Below are positions 38,692 to 48,424 of a DNA stretch of 64,000 nucleotides, piece by piece. Positions within the stretch are counted from its first letter, which is position 1. Each line of letters starts with the position of its first letter. Made by a program: the position numbers and the translations under genes. Source of the stretch: Noviherbaspirillum saxi (GTDB lineage: Bacteria; Pseudomonadota; Gammaproteobacteria; Burkholderiales; Burkholderiaceae_D); the NCBI RefSeq assembly GCF_003591035.1, contig NZ_QYUO01000003.1, forward strand, positions 186,001-250,000, read 5' to 3'. A model generated the notes under the pieces. That model was not told where the DNA came from. It worked only from the letters and a program-made list of their open reading frames with translations, and searched no databases.

Positions 38692-40146
38692 TTACTTCGC
38701 CAGTACACGATCCGACAGGCCGGCGGATTTCTTGACATGCCTCAGCGGCGTATTGAAGTCGAAGTTGCGATAGACCGCCGCCAGATGGGCGAACGGCGGC
38801 GATTGCGCGAACAGCTGGAAGGTCAGGCGATGACCGGCGTAATCCGAATTGAGCAAGTCGCGGCCGAAGGCAAGCAGTTTGCGGCGATCGTCGGCGACCC
38901 AGTTGCCATTGATCGAGTAGTACTTGTCCATCCACTTGCCGATTTCCGGATGATGGAAGGAAGCGGCGGACGGGGTGACGCAAATCTGTCCGCCGCACAA
39001 TTCGCGCGCGATATGCATCATGGCCGGCAGCTGGGTACAGGCCTGGACGCGTCCGGTATAGAGCATCGACTGATTCGGCATCAGCAGTCCGGACGGACTC
39101 TCTTCGCTGGCGGCAATCGCAGCGGTGAGATGGGCATTGATGGTTTCGCGATACACCGCCAGTGCCGCCAGTTTTTCCTGGACCGCCTGCTGTTTTTCTA
39201 GGCCCGTCTGACGCACGTTGAACAGTGCCGCGCCGATCATCAGGTCGGCCATACGCAAGGCACGCTGGACCCAGGCGAACGCGCTGTAGCGGTGCAGGGT
39301 GGAACGGATGAAGCTCGCCGCTCTCGTATGCTGGTAGAACAGCACATTTTCCCAGGGGATCAGCACGTTATCGAAGATGACCAGCGTATCGACTTCATCA
39401 AAGCGGCTGGCCAGTGGGTAGTCTTCGCTGGGCGCGCGGCCGACGAAACTGGAGCGGCAAATATGCTTGACGCCGGATGCGCCCATGTCACAGATGAAAC
39501 CGAGCGCATAGTCGGACAATTTCTCCTCACCCCAATTGGCGATGGTCGGCTTGACGAATGCCTGGTTGGCATAGGCCGCGGCAGTCTCGTATTTCGCGCC
39601 GCGCACAATGATGCCGGCATCGGTTTCCTTCACCACATGCAACAGCGAATCGGGATCCTGTTCCTGCGGCGGTTTGGAGCGGTCGCCTTTCGGATCGGTG
39701 TTGGCGGAAACATGGAAGGGATCGGTGTAGAGCGCCCGGTGAATATGCCGGTCTATGTTTTCCGCAAAGCGCGGATCGACTTCATTCAACACATCCTTGC
39801 CGTCATACAGCGACCACATTTCGCCGATGGTTTCATCGCCGACACGCGTCACGATGCCGCCGATATCGTCCATCACCGTATCGACGGCGCGCCGCTTGTC
39901 ATGCCAATCCTGTTGCGTGTGCGGCAACTTGAGGCCAATCGCATTGCGCTCGCCAGTGGACTCGTCCACATATGTCATGACGTCGCGCGTTGCCTCTTCA
40001 TGCGCGAGGTCATAGATGCGCGCGCGGATGTCAACGACAGGCTTGAAACCGGGGTGCCTGGTGATATCCTCCACGCGCTCGCCATCGATCCATACCTCAC
40101 GGCCATCGCGCAGCGAATCCCTGTACTGCTCGCCGGTTCTAATCAT
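38692..40146 (-). CDS. HpaB-type flavin-dependent monooxygenase, oxygenase component
   Basis: This 484-residue protein matches the 4-hydroxyphenylacetate 3-hydroxylase family: RTGEQYRDSLRDGREVWIDGERVEDI at the start, HPGFKPVVDIRARIYDLAHEE, TDAGIIVRGAKYETAAAYANQ, FDNVLIPWENVLFYQHT and a C-terminal LMPNQSMLYTGRVQAC region. These two-component enzymes use reduced flavin from a partner reductase (next gene) to hydroxylate phenols or related rings. The specific substrate is not evident, and the liv-type transporter and RidA suggest a nitrogen-containing one. GGAGG precedes the ATG. It is the first gene of the locus. Confidence 0.87.
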   Translation of the reverse strand: MIRTGEQYRDSLRDGREVWIDGERVEDITRHPGFKPVVDIRARIYDLAHEEATRDVMTYVDESTGERNAIGLKLPHTQQDWHDKRRAVDTVMDDIGGIVTRVGDETIGEMWSLYDGKDVLNEVDPRFAENIDRHIHRALYTDPFHVSANTDPKGDRSKPPQEQDPDSLLHVVKETDAGIIVRGAKYETAAAYANQAFVKPTIANWGEEKLSDYALGFICDMGASGVKHICRSSFVGRAPSEDYPLASRFDEVDTLVIFDNVLIPWENVLFYQHTRAASFIRSTLHRYSAFAWVQRALRMADLMIGAALFNVRQTGLEKQQAVQEKLAALAVYRETINAHLTAAIAASEESPSGLLMPNQSMLYTGRVQACTQLPAMMHIARELCGGQICVTPSAASFHHPEIGKWMDKYYSINGNWVADDRRKLLAFGRDLLNSDYAGHRLTFQLFAQSPPFAHLAAVYRNFDFNTPLRHVKKSAGLSDRVLAK

Positions 40147-40432
40147 GCTCGCCTCCTCTGTAGATGAGTTGTTGATGCGATTGATTCTTGCATGAACGCC
40201 TGATTTGCGAAGCTATGGTTTTCTTACAGGGTGACGATAAAAAAGATGCCTTCGGGATGGCAGACTGACAATCGGCACGAAATCGGGTGCAAAAAATTTT
40301 TACAAACTCTTATGTCTTATAGAAGAGTTGTCGCGGTAAAATAGGGCAGGTGTAGTCTGCTCGTGGTTTTCCGCATCGTGGGAAGTTGCAGCAGGCTCAT
40401 GACTTTCAATCCTGCTAATAAATGAGTCCGCT
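40147..40432. other. Divergent promoter region of the hpaB-like gene and acnB
   Basis: No gene. Holds promoters for both directions and the dyad at 40305-40329. Confidence 0.5.
40305..40329. promoter_or_regulatory. Dyad upstream of acnB, candidate operator
   Basis: AACTCTT, eleven bases (ATGTCTTATAG), then AAGAGTT form a perfect 7-bp-arm palindrome 104 bp before the acnB start. Position and symmetry suggest a regulator binding site in the acnB promoter. The regulator is not identifiable here. Confidence 0.45.
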
Positions 40433-43018
40433 ATGCTAGAAACCTATCGCCAGCATGTAGCCGAACGCGCCGCGCTCGGTATCCCGCCCCTCCCCTTGTC
40501 GGCAAAACAAACGGAAGAACTCGTCGCCCTGCTCAAGAATCCGCCGAGCGGCGAAGAGCAATTCCTTGTCGAACTGATCACATATCGTGTGCCAGCGGGC
40601 GTGGACGATGCTGCGAAGGTCAAAAGCGCGTTCCTGGAAAAGGTCGCCAAGAACGAAGAACAGTGCGCCCTGATCTCTCGCCAGGAAGCTACCCGTCTCC
40701 TCGGCACCATGCTGGGCGGCTTCAATATCAAGCCGATGATCGAGCTGCTCGATGACACGGAAGTCGGCGCGGTGGCTGCAGAGGGACTCAAAAAGACCCT
40801 GTTGATGTTTGACTACTTCCATGATGTCAAGGAACTGGCAGACAAGGGCAGCGCCAACGCGAAACTGGTGCTGCAGTCCTGGGCCGATGCGGAATGGTTC
40901 ACATCGCGTCCGGAAGTCCCGCAAAGCCTGACGCTGACCGTATTCAAGGTCACCGGCGAAACCAATACCGACGACCTGTCCCCTGCGCCTGACGCGACTA
41001 CCCGTCCCGACATTCCGCTGCATGCATTGGCCATGCTGAAGAACCCGCGTCCCGGCATCGATGCCGATGAGCCGGGCAAGATCGGTCCGCTCAAGCAGCT
41101 CGAAGCGCTCAAAGCCAAGGGCAATCTGGTCGCCTATGTCGGCGACGTGGTCGGCACCGGCTCCTCGCGCAAATCCGCGACCAACTCGGTGCTCTGGTTC
41201 ACCGGCGAAGATATTCCATTCATCCCGAACAAGCGTTTCGGCGGCGTCTGTCTGGGCACCAAGATCGCTCCGATCTTCTACAACACCATGGAAGATGCCG
41301 GCGCCCTGCCGATCGAACTGGATGTGTCCCAAATGGACATGGGCGACGTCGTCGAACTGCGTCCTTACGAAGGCAAGGCACTGAAGAATGGTGCAGTAAT
41401 CGCCGAATTCACCGTGAAGTCGGATGTGCTGTTTGACGAAGTGCGCGCAGGCGGACGCATTCCGCTGATCATCGGCCGCGGCCTGACATCCAAGGCGCGC
41501 GAAGCGCTGGGCCTGGCACCGTCCACCCTGTTCCGACTGCCGCAGAATCCGGTTGCATCGGACAAGGGATTCTCGCTCGCGCAAAAGATGGTTGGCCGTG
41601 CCTGCGGCCTGCCGGAAGGCCAGGGCATTCGTCCGGGCACCTATTGCGAACCCAAGATGACGACCGTCGGATCGCAGGATACGACAGGCCCGATGACACG
41701 CGACGAACTGAAAGACCTCGCCTGCCTGGGCTTCTCGGCTGATCTCGTGATGCAATCGTTCTGCCATACCGCGGCCTATCCAAAACTGGTCGACGTCAAA
41801 ACCCACCGGGAATTGCCAAGGTTTATCGCCAATCGCGGCGGCGTGGCACTGCGTCCGGGCGATGGCGTGATCCACTCCTGGCTCAATCGCCTGCTGTTGC
41901 CCGACACCGTCGGCACCGGCGGCGATTCGCATACCCGTTTCCCTATCGGTATCTCCTTCCCTGCAGGCTCGGGTCTGGTGGCGTTCGCCGCTGCAACCGG
42001 CGTGATGCCGCTGGATATGCCGGAGTCGGTACTGGTGCGCTTCAAGGGCGAAATGCAGCCTGGCGTCACCCTGCGTGACCTGGTCAATGCGATCCCGCTG
42101 TACGCGATCCGCCAAGGCATGCTGACCGTGGAAAAGAAAGGCAAGAAAAACATTTTCTCGGGCCGCATCCTGGAAATCGAAGGCTTGCCGAAGCTGAAGG
42201 TTGAACAGGCGTTCGAACTCTCTGACGCATCGGCCGAACGCTCCGCCGCAGGTTGCACCGTGCACCTGGACAAAGAGCCGATCATGGAATACATGACATC
42301 CAACATCACGTTGATGAAATGGATGATCGCCAACGACTACCAGGACAAGCGTACGCTCGAGCGCCGCATCAAGGCCATGGAAGCATGGCTTGCCAAGCCG
42401 GAACTGCTGTCGCCGGATGCGGATGCGGAATACGCTGCCGTGATCGAAATCGACTTGGCCGATATCCACGAACCTATCGTTGCATGCCCGAACGACCCGG
42501 ACGATGTGAAGACCCTGTCCGAGGTCGCCGGTGACAAGATCGATGAAGTCTTCGTCGGTTCCTGCATGACCAACATTGGTCATTTCCGTGCCGCAGCGAA
42601 ACTACTCGAAGGAAAGACCGATATTCCGGTACGTCTGTGGGTCGCCCCGCCGACCAAGATGGACCAGCAGGTACTGACCGAAGAAGGCCATTACGGCACG
42701 CTTGGCCGCACCGGCGCGCGCATGGAAATGCCGGGCTGCTCGCTGTGCATGGGTAACCAGGCACAGGTTCGCAAGGGCGCTACCGTCATGTCGACATCGA
42801 CCCGTAACTTCCCGAACCGTCTCGGTCTGGATACCCGCGTCTATCTCGGCTCGGCTGAACTGGCAGCGGTTTGCTCGACCCTTGGCAAGATTCCGACCAA
42901 GGCAGAGTACATGGAACATACCGGCGTGCTCGACAAGAATGCGGCGCAGATCTACCGTTACATGAACTTCGACAAGCTGCAGGAATTCAGTGAAGTCGCG
43001 GATACGGTCAAGGTCTAA
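40433..43018 (+). CDS. acnB: Aconitate hydratase B
   Basis: The 861-residue protein is full length for AcnB. It starts [23 protein letters not shown] (HEAT-like domain), then the swivelling domain ([30 protein letters not shown]), then the catalytic core ([21 protein letters not shown]; Fe-S cysteines in GSCMTNIGH and in GCSLCMGNQ). It isomerises citrate to isocitrate in the TCA cycle and probably also acts in the methylcitrate cycle; apo-AcnB can bind mRNA in enterics. The ribosome site is weak. A strong terminator follows. Confidence 0.96.
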   Translation: MLETYRQHVAERAALGIPPLPLSAKQTEELVALLKNPPSGEEQFLVELITYRVPAGVDDAAKVKSAFLEKVAKNEEQCALISRQEATRLLGTMLGGFNIKPMIELLDDTEVGAVAAEGLKKTLLMFDYFHDVKELADKGSANAKLVLQSWADAEWFTSRPEVPQSLTLTVFKVTGETNTDDLSPAPDATTRPDIPLHALAMLKNPRPGIDADEPGKIGPLKQLEALKAKGNLVAYVGDVVGTGSSRKSATNSVLWFTGEDIPFIPNKRFGGVCLGTKIAPIFYNTMEDAGALPIELDVSQMDMGDVVELRPYEGKALKNGAVIAEFTVKSDVLFDEVRAGGRIPLIIGRGLTSKAREALGLAPSTLFRLPQNPVASDKGFSLAQKMVGRACGLPEGQGIRPGTYCEPKMTTVGSQDTTGPMTRDELKDLACLGFSADLVMQSFCHTAAYPKLVDVKTHRELPRFIANRGGVALRPGDGVIHSWLNRLLLPDTVGTGGDSHTRFPIGISFPAGSGLVAFAAATGVMPLDMPESVLVRFKGEMQPGVTLRDLVNAIPLYAIRQGMLTVEKKGKKNIFSGRILEIEGLPKLKVEQAFELSDASAERSAAGCTVHLDKEPIMEYMTSNITLMKWMIANDYQDKRTLERRIKAMEAWLAKPELLSPDADAEYAAVIEIDLADIHEPIVACPNDPDDVKTLSEVAGDKIDEVFVGSCMTNIGHFRAAAKLLEGKTDIPVRLWVAPPTKMDQQVLTEEGHYGTLGRTGARMEMPGCSLCMGNQAQVRKGATVMSTSTRNFPNRLGLDTRVYLGSAELAAVCSTLGKIPTKAEYMEHTGVLDKNAAQIYRYMNFDKLQEFSEVADTVKV

Positions 43019-43085
43019 GCCACGCCCATGATGGCGCATCCCGAGGATGACTAGGTAACGGGATGCAGTCTGTCAAACCACACGG

Positions 43086-43123
43086 TCGGGAAGCGGTGCT
43101 CACGGTACCGCTTCCCGATTTTC
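43086..43123 (+). terminator. Terminator of acnB
   Basis: TCGGGAAGCGGT, a nine-base loop, then ACCGCTTCCCGA and a TTTTC run. It lies 67 bp after the acnB stop. Confidence 0.88.
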
Positions 43124-43317
43124 ATTGGGCATCACGTCTCGCAGAGTAACGTTAGAGCGCATTTCAAGCCCTTGCGGAAAATCTTGAGCCGCCTCGTCCC
43201 CAGCTAGTAAAATACCTTGCCTCCCCTGCAAGCAGGTGCATTCGCTTGCGGACAAGCGTAATCAGGCGGAGGAGTCTGCAAAACCTTCCATTTACGAACG
43301 CACTCTCAACAAACGCC

Positions 43318-44394
43318 ATGCCGAGAAAAGCACGCAGCGAACAGTCCTCTTCCGTGGCCATGGGTGCGCGTGCCACGCTGAATGATGTGGCGCAACAGGC
43401 AGGCGTTGACGTGTCGACCGCATCTCGCGTGTTGCGCGGTGACCAGAATCAGCGCGTCGCCGAGGAAACGCGCCAGCGCATTCTGGAGACAGCCAAACGG
43501 CTTGAATATCAACCGAACATGACCGCGCGCAGCCTGCGCGCAGCCAAAACCTTCACGCTCGGCATCGCCGTTCCGCAGTTGGACAATCCGGTCTTCTCGC
43601 AAATGATCATCGGCGCGGAACGGGGTGCGCGCGACCGCGGCTATTCGCTGCTGATCGCGCACATTGAGGAAGGCTCGTCCGACGACGACGCCTATGAAAG
43701 GCTGGCCAGCGCCAATCGCGTCGATGGCCTGCTGATTACGACGCTGGATGATAACAGCGTCGTACTGGCCGCCGCCAAGAAAACCAGGGTGCCGGTGGTC
43801 ATACTCAACCGGACCGTGGAAGGCATTGAAAACTCGATCTACTTCGAAAGCGGCGAGGCCGCGAAGATGGCGATGCGGCATCTGATCGGTCTTGGCCATA
43901 CGCGCATCGCACATTTGTCCGGCCAGCTCAATCCGTCCACGGGTATCGGCCGCTTCGCCGGCTATAGCGAGGCGCTGGCAGAGGCCGGCATACCCTATGA
44001 CCCCAAGCTGGTAGCAGTATCCGGCTATACCATCAAGGGCGGCGCCGAAGCGATGCGCGCAATTTTGAATCAGGCCGGCGAACCGCCGACCGCCGTCTTT
44101 CCCATCACGCTGGCCGCCGCTACCGGCGCGATCATGGCTGTACAGCAGTATGGCTTGCGCGTGCCGCAGGATTTGTCGGTAGTGACCGTGCATGACGGTC
44201 CGATTGCAGAAGCCATCTTTCCGCCTTTGACCACGGTACAGATGCCAGTGGAAAAAATGGGCTATGACGGCGCAACCGGCCTGATCGATCTGATAGAAGG
44301 TCGCCAGACCAATATCCGCAGCGCGCTGCGTCCACTGCAACTGGTGGTGCGGGGATCTACCGGTCCGGCCCCGGATCGCAGCAGGAAGACTTGA
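43318..44394 (+). CDS. LacI-family transcriptional regulator
   Basis: This 358-residue regulator has a LacI helix-turn-helix and hinge (ATLNDVAQQAGVDVSTASRVLRGDQNQRVAEETRQRILETAKRLEYQPNMTARSLR), then a sugar-binding domain (TFTLGIAVPQLDNPVFSQMIIGAERGARDRGYSLLIAH; RVPVVILNRTVEGIENSI). It probably represses a sugar or polyol gene set and responds to that ligand. The ATG at 43318 is chosen; a TTG 24 codons upstream is less likely. The ribosome site is weak. A LacI-type palindrome precedes the polyol operon at 62.4 kb, a possible but distant target. The gap 43019-43317 otherwise holds only the acnB terminator. Confidence 0.82.
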   Translation: MPRKARSEQSSSVAMGARATLNDVAQQAGVDVSTASRVLRGDQNQRVAEETRQRILETAKRLEYQPNMTARSLRAAKTFTLGIAVPQLDNPVFSQMIIGAERGARDRGYSLLIAHIEEGSSDDDAYERLASANRVDGLLITTLDDNSVVLAAAKKTRVPVVILNRTVEGIENSIYFESGEAAKMAMRHLIGLGHTRIAHLSGQLNPSTGIGRFAGYSEALAEAGIPYDPKLVAVSGYTIKGGAEAMRAILNQAGEPPTAVFPITLAAATGAIMAVQQYGLRVPQDLSVVTVHDGPIAEAIFPPLTTVQMPVEKMGYDGATGLIDLIEGRQTNIRSALRPLQLVVRGSTGPAPDRSRKT

Positions 44395-44651
44395 TCGACC
44401 GCCAATTCCACTGAATCGAATTGCAGGCTCGGTGTATGAAAATCACTCCGCTTCACGCTTGACCACGCACGCCATCAACGCCATTCCAGGCCTCTCGCTT
44501 CTGGAAGTGAACAAACCTCGAACTTATTGGCCGCTACGGCCACTCACAGCGTAATACGTCCGGACATACTGGTTCGATTGCGTCAGGACAGGCTTCTGCT
44601 TACCGGATCACAGATTGCGCCGTACATATTTTCGCTAAAGAGTTTTTTCTC

Positions 44652-47579
44652 ATGCCTACTTCACCTGCCATTTCCGCTCCGGATAGCTCGGCTGCATTCT
44701 CCCCTGCACGAGGCAACAACGCATCTCATGACCCGCACACCATTTCCCATGCATCCACCTCTGACGCGATATCCGGGATAGCGCAAAGAAACCGGCGACG
44801 CGGTTCGTTGCCCTCTGCCGCCAGTAATGCACACTCAAGGGCCAGCGACCAGGATAGTCCAACCGAATCCAGCGTAATCCACGTCGAGTCCCTTAGACCT
44901 GATGGGGTAAGTGACAGTATCCTGCCAATACCGGATTGCCGAGGGCCGGCAACTCTTCGTATCCTCAAATTACTGGACGGGCCGCGGCCCCGTTTGACTA
45001 TGCCCTTTGAGATGGATGGCGTAAAGACTACGCCTTTTGTCTGGGCGGCAATCGAAGGAAGTGTCAGCGTTCTCCAATTGCTACTTGAGAAAATAGGAAA
45101 CCCGGATCTCTACGAACTGCAGAATGCAGTAACTGAAGCAGCTGAAAACGGCCATGCCAACGTCATTCGATTCATATATAACGCTAATTTGATTCCGCCC
45201 TATCAAACGAACGCGTGGACTAATACGTTGAATGGATGGACTGACGCTTTTCTTGCGGCCGTCAACGAGGGCCATTCCGACATAGTCCACTTTTTCATTG
45301 AGGAAGCAGGCATCGGCCCGGGCTGTCTGCACAACCTTCACTCACCGATTTTTCATTTTGCGGATAACAACAAAGGCGATAAACAGCTTGTGAAGTATCT
45401 TCTCAAGAACGCGTATGTCGGACTGGACAGCCCTGAACTCACAGCTAGAGTTCGCCTGGAGCACTTACAGAATATCCTGCCTTCGCTATATGACAACACG
45501 TGGTTCGATGACTATGAATATCTGGCAGGCGCTAAAACGCAATTCATCAATCAACTCGCCAACGCCAAATATCATGGATTAAACGAGACAGGTAGGGCAG
45601 AGTTGGCTGCGCGCTCCTTCTTCAAGTGCACCGACGTATATCCCTTCGCGCAAATCCCCGAAGATTTTCAGTTAACGACAAGAGAATCCCAATTCATCTT
45701 GCTGGCGAACGTGCTGACCCATGCCCGTTGGCAACCTCCTGGCTTTCTTTCAGGCCTTCGCGATTACTTTCATACCATTGAACTCGGTGCTCAAGAGCGG
45801 TTGGACTGGTTACATGCGGCCATTAAAGGAGAGGAATATTCAGGCCACGCGTCTGAAGGGCCTCCCGGGCATGCAGATGCTTTTCTTTTAAACGAACCTG
45901 AAAGGGCCGCTCTTGCAGCGCAGATGTGCGAACAACGGCTCGGACAAAAAGTGATAATCCATGCGTTGGATTTGTTCGCGCTACATGACGAAAAGAATCG
46001 ACAGACAGCGGCGCTTGCTTATGTCAAGGAAGATCCATCCTTCCTTATGGAAGTACGAAAGGCTTTCGGGATTACCAATGAGAACTATCTATCCGAGCTT
46101 GCGGAAGAAGCATATTGTCAGATGGAAGCCGAGGGATTTTGGAGCAACGTACATGAATGGGCATTGACGGAAGAGATCGTCATCAAGTGCGCGGCGTTCT
46201 CGATCAAACGGGAAATGGAACGCTCTTCTTTAAGTCTGGACGACTCGGACGTCTCCAGCGACTCGGATGTTTCCGAGGACTCGGACGAACTGGAATACTT
46301 GGATAACCCGGATCAGCGGCTTTGGGAAGCCCTGGAATGCATCACCAAAAATCTTCCCTCTCTTATCAAATCCAGTGATTCAGGCGATGACTTTGGTGGA
46401 GTGGATAAGATCGTCAGTAAGTTACACGAGAAAGATTCCTCTGACTGCGAGATTTGGCGCCGCCAACGTAATATCTTGCGCGATCCGGAACTGAAAATGC
46501 AACTTGTTCAGGTCCAGTTGTATTTAAGCGCACGTGTCGGGCCAATCAGCGATGAAAAGACATGGGCAAAACTGGCGCCCTTATTCAAATCACTGGCGCG
46601 CTTGCACCCGTTCCCGGTGAGTCGGCAGGCTTGCGAAATATTCGCACATCGTGGTGTGAAGGACGGCACGATAACGACGGCGTTGAACAGCTTGCTTCAG
46701 CACTTTGACCGTTCTCATATGGGCCTATTTGCGATATTCGCTCTTCCGCTCTGTACAGAACAGGAAGGTCCCGGGGAATATAAAGTTCCCGAGAAAGTCC
46801 AGAACCTGGCCAAAATCCTGCGACAGGTTTATTTCAAGGATGCGGCTCGTGCAAAGGGCATCATCACCGCCTTGCGACAGATTGCAAGCATTCAAGGCAT
46901 CCCAACCAAACTTCGTCTTCTTAACGCTGCCACTCCCCTGCTCGAAGACCCCAGCAAGTGCAGTCCGGAGGATCAAGAAAATCTGGTTAGTAACTTCGCT
47001 ATGCTTGGATCTCTTATAGTCGTCGCAAATTTGAATACGGAAGCTGCTCTCGACTGGGAAGATGCAGACGAAGGAAAATGGAATCTTGAAAAACTGTATA
47101 CCGTCGACACCCAGGCAAAGATCGCCAATGCATTTACAGACGTATTTGACCAGATATTTTCACCGGGTATTGGCGCGGCGAAATTGTCAAACCTGTTCAC
47201 CGCGTATCGATCGACCGCACGCGACCCGGACGCACTGATCGTGTACGGAAACACAATCCATGGACTCAAAGATGATAGTTTGAAGCCTGCCCTCAGAAAG
47301 CTGGCTCGCCTGTTACTGCTCCCCGATGAAAGAACGGATTTTGCCAGATCGAGATATGCCCCCGACGCATCCGGGCATATTATGCATGCTTTACGCCGCG
47401 CTTCACCTGAGGTGGCGGACCTTTGGCGTCAAAGCGTATTCATCCCACAGAAAGCGATGGATGCATTGAATGCAGAAGGCGCATCAAAGCAGGTCGATGT
47501 TGCCCCCTATCTGAAACAAAAAATTGTTGATGATAGACACGTAGCCGAGAATACATTCCCGATCCTCGATGCAGCGTGA
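44652..47579 (+). CDS. Large ankyrin-like, effector-like protein (front part of a split gene)
   Basis: The 975-residue protein has no signal peptide. About the first 85 residues are Ser/Ala/Pro/Asn-rich and disordered (MPTSPAISAPDSSAAFSPAR), as in type III secreted proteins. Residues about 115-260 contain ankyrin-like units (TPFVWAAIEGSVSVLQLLLEK; AVTEAAENGHANVIRFIYN; AFLAAVNEGHSDIVHFFIEE). An acidic Ser/Asp run (SLSLDDSDVSSDSDVSEDSD) is at about 526-546. The rest is helical and unrecognised. The frame ends in TGA but continues in phase into the next frame. No secretion-system genes or hrp-type promoter boxes are seen nearby, so secretion is an inference. Confidence 0.7.
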   Translation: MPTSPAISAPDSSAAFSPARGNNASHDPHTISHASTSDAISGIAQRNRRRGSLPSAASNAHSRASDQDSPTESSVIHVESLRPDGVSDSILPIPDCRGPATLRILKLLDGPRPRLTMPFEMDGVKTTPFVWAAIEGSVSVLQLLLEKIGNPDLYELQNAVTEAAENGHANVIRFIYNANLIPPYQTNAWTNTLNGWTDAFLAAVNEGHSDIVHFFIEEAGIGPGCLHNLHSPIFHFADNNKGDKQLVKYLLKNAYVGLDSPELTARVRLEHLQNILPSLYDNTWFDDYEYLAGAKTQFINQLANAKYHGLNETGRAELAARSFFKCTDVYPFAQIPEDFQLTTRESQFILLANVLTHARWQPPGFLSGLRDYFHTIELGAQERLDWLHAAIKGEEYSGHASEGPPGHADAFLLNEPERAALAAQMCEQRLGQKVIIHALDLFALHDEKNRQTAALAYVKEDPSFLMEVRKAFGITNENYLSELAEEAYCQMEAEGFWSNVHEWALTEEIVIKCAAFSIKREMERSSLSLDDSDVSSDSDVSEDSDELEYLDNPDQRLWEALECITKNLPSLIKSSDSGDDFGGVDKIVSKLHEKDSSDCEIWRRQRNILRDPELKMQLVQVQLYLSARVGPISDEKTWAKLAPLFKSLARLHPFPVSRQACEIFAHRGVKDGTITTALNSLLQHFDRSHMGLFAIFALPLCTEQEGPGEYKVPEKVQNLAKILRQVYFKDAARAKGIITALRQIASIQGIPTKLRLLNAATPLLEDPSKCSPEDQENLVSNFAMLGSLIVVANLNTEAALDWEDADEGKWNLEKLYTVDTQAKIANAFTDVFDQIFSPGIGAAKLSNLFTAYRSTARDPDALIVYGNTIHGLKDDSLKPALRKLARLLLLPDERTDFARSRYAPDASGHIMHALRRASPEVADLWRQSVFIPQKAMDALNAEGASKQVDVAPYLKQKIVDDRHVAENTFPILDAA

Positions 47580-47600
47580 AGCGACAATGGCAACGATGGA

Positions 47601-48320
47601 ATGGATCTTCAGCAAACGACTAAGCCAGCCAATGCCGCAGCGGAGCAAGCGCTACTAAAGTTGCTGGAGACGATAGATCCGTCGCAGCAGTTAAGAGACA
47701 TCAAATCGGCCCTGCAGGCTTTGCCCGGCGATCAGGAATTCAATCAGTTGCGCGCGGACCTGAAAGACCTGCGTGCGCTGATTTCCAATGGCGGGAAGTC
47801 GCACAAGAGCACAGTCTGGAAAATCGTCGATACCGATGACGTCGAAGAGCTGTTCCTATGTGGAACCGTGGTGGCAGGCAGCTGTCAGCATACCAACGGC
47901 GACGGCACTTTCAACAGGGCATTGCTTGGGTACGTTCTGGATCCGAAATACCGCATGACAGCGGTCAAAAACGGGAATGGCATCACTGTCGCACGCCAGA
48001 TGCTTCGGCTGCTGTGGGACGACTGCAATCCACAGAGCCCTCATGCGGTATTGCAGCTCGAACGGTATTATGAACGCGCAGGAACGCCGGCAGGCGCGAA
48101 AGATGCATTGCTCGAAGCGGCGAAAGCGAAAGCACGTCAACTCGGTGTGCCGCTGGTGACGGCTGAAAGCATCGAGAAGATGGCCGATAAGCTGGAAATA
48201 TACCCCAACCCGCTTCAGTCATTGGCCAGCGTTGTTCCGTATGAGTATGTCGACGCGCTTCATGGTATCCAGAGCGAAAGTTACACATTGCATCAACCAT
48301 ATAGTGTCCCGCTATGTTGA
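47601..48320 (+). CDS. C-terminal part of the effector-like protein, separated by an in-frame stop
   Basis: The 239-codon frame is in the same phase as the upstream gene, with a single TGA (47577-47579) and seven sense codons between them. It begins with a helical linker (AAAEQALLKLLETIDPSQQLRDIKSALQALPGDQEF). A conserved-looking domain follows (FLCGTVVAGSCQHTNGDGTFNRALLGYVLDPKYRMTAVKNGNGITVARQMLRLLWDD, then AVLQLERYYER). I associate this type of domain with the C-terminus of large repeat-containing proteins of host-associated bacteria; that is recollection. No good ribosome site precedes the ATG. The two parts may be one gene with a nonsense mutation, a readthrough product, or two coupled genes. 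Confidence 0.6.
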   Translation: MDLQQTTKPANAAAEQALLKLLETIDPSQQLRDIKSALQALPGDQEFNQLRADLKDLRALISNGGKSHKSTVWKIVDTDDVEELFLCGTVVAGSCQHTNGDGTFNRALLGYVLDPKYRMTAVKNGNGITVARQMLRLLWDDCNPQSPHAVLQLERYYERAGTPAGAKDALLEAAKAKARQLGVPLVTAESIEKMADKLEIYPNPLQSLASVVPYEYVDALHGIQSESYTLHQPYSVPLC

Positions 48321-48348
48321 TACGCGCAGGCCTGCAAAAGTCTTTCTC

Positions 48349-48376
48349 GTAGTGCAGGCATGGAAGCCTGCACTAC
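48349..48376. repeat. Hairpin after the effector-like gene
   Basis: GTAGTGCAGGC, six bases, then GCCTGCACTAC: perfect 11-bp arms. It lies between the convergent effector-like and DUF4394 genes, 29 bp past the stop. It may act as a terminator for both, but no T-run follows; a REP-like repeat is the alternative. Confidence 0.5.
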
Positions 48377-48424
48377 CGGCGCCATCACAACGTCAAACGA
48401 CTTCCGATCGGCCTGCCTGTTCTG

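Noticed and set aside
40436..42583. Very long open frame antisense to acnB
   Set aside because: It mirrors the codon structure of acnB, has no recognisable domain or ribosome site, and acnB is certain.
44395..44651. Search for a plant-inducible or hrpII-type promoter ahead of the effector-like gene
   Set aside because: TTCG occurs near 44572 and 44632, but no TTCG-N16-TTCG or TTCGC-N15-TTCGC spacing was found.
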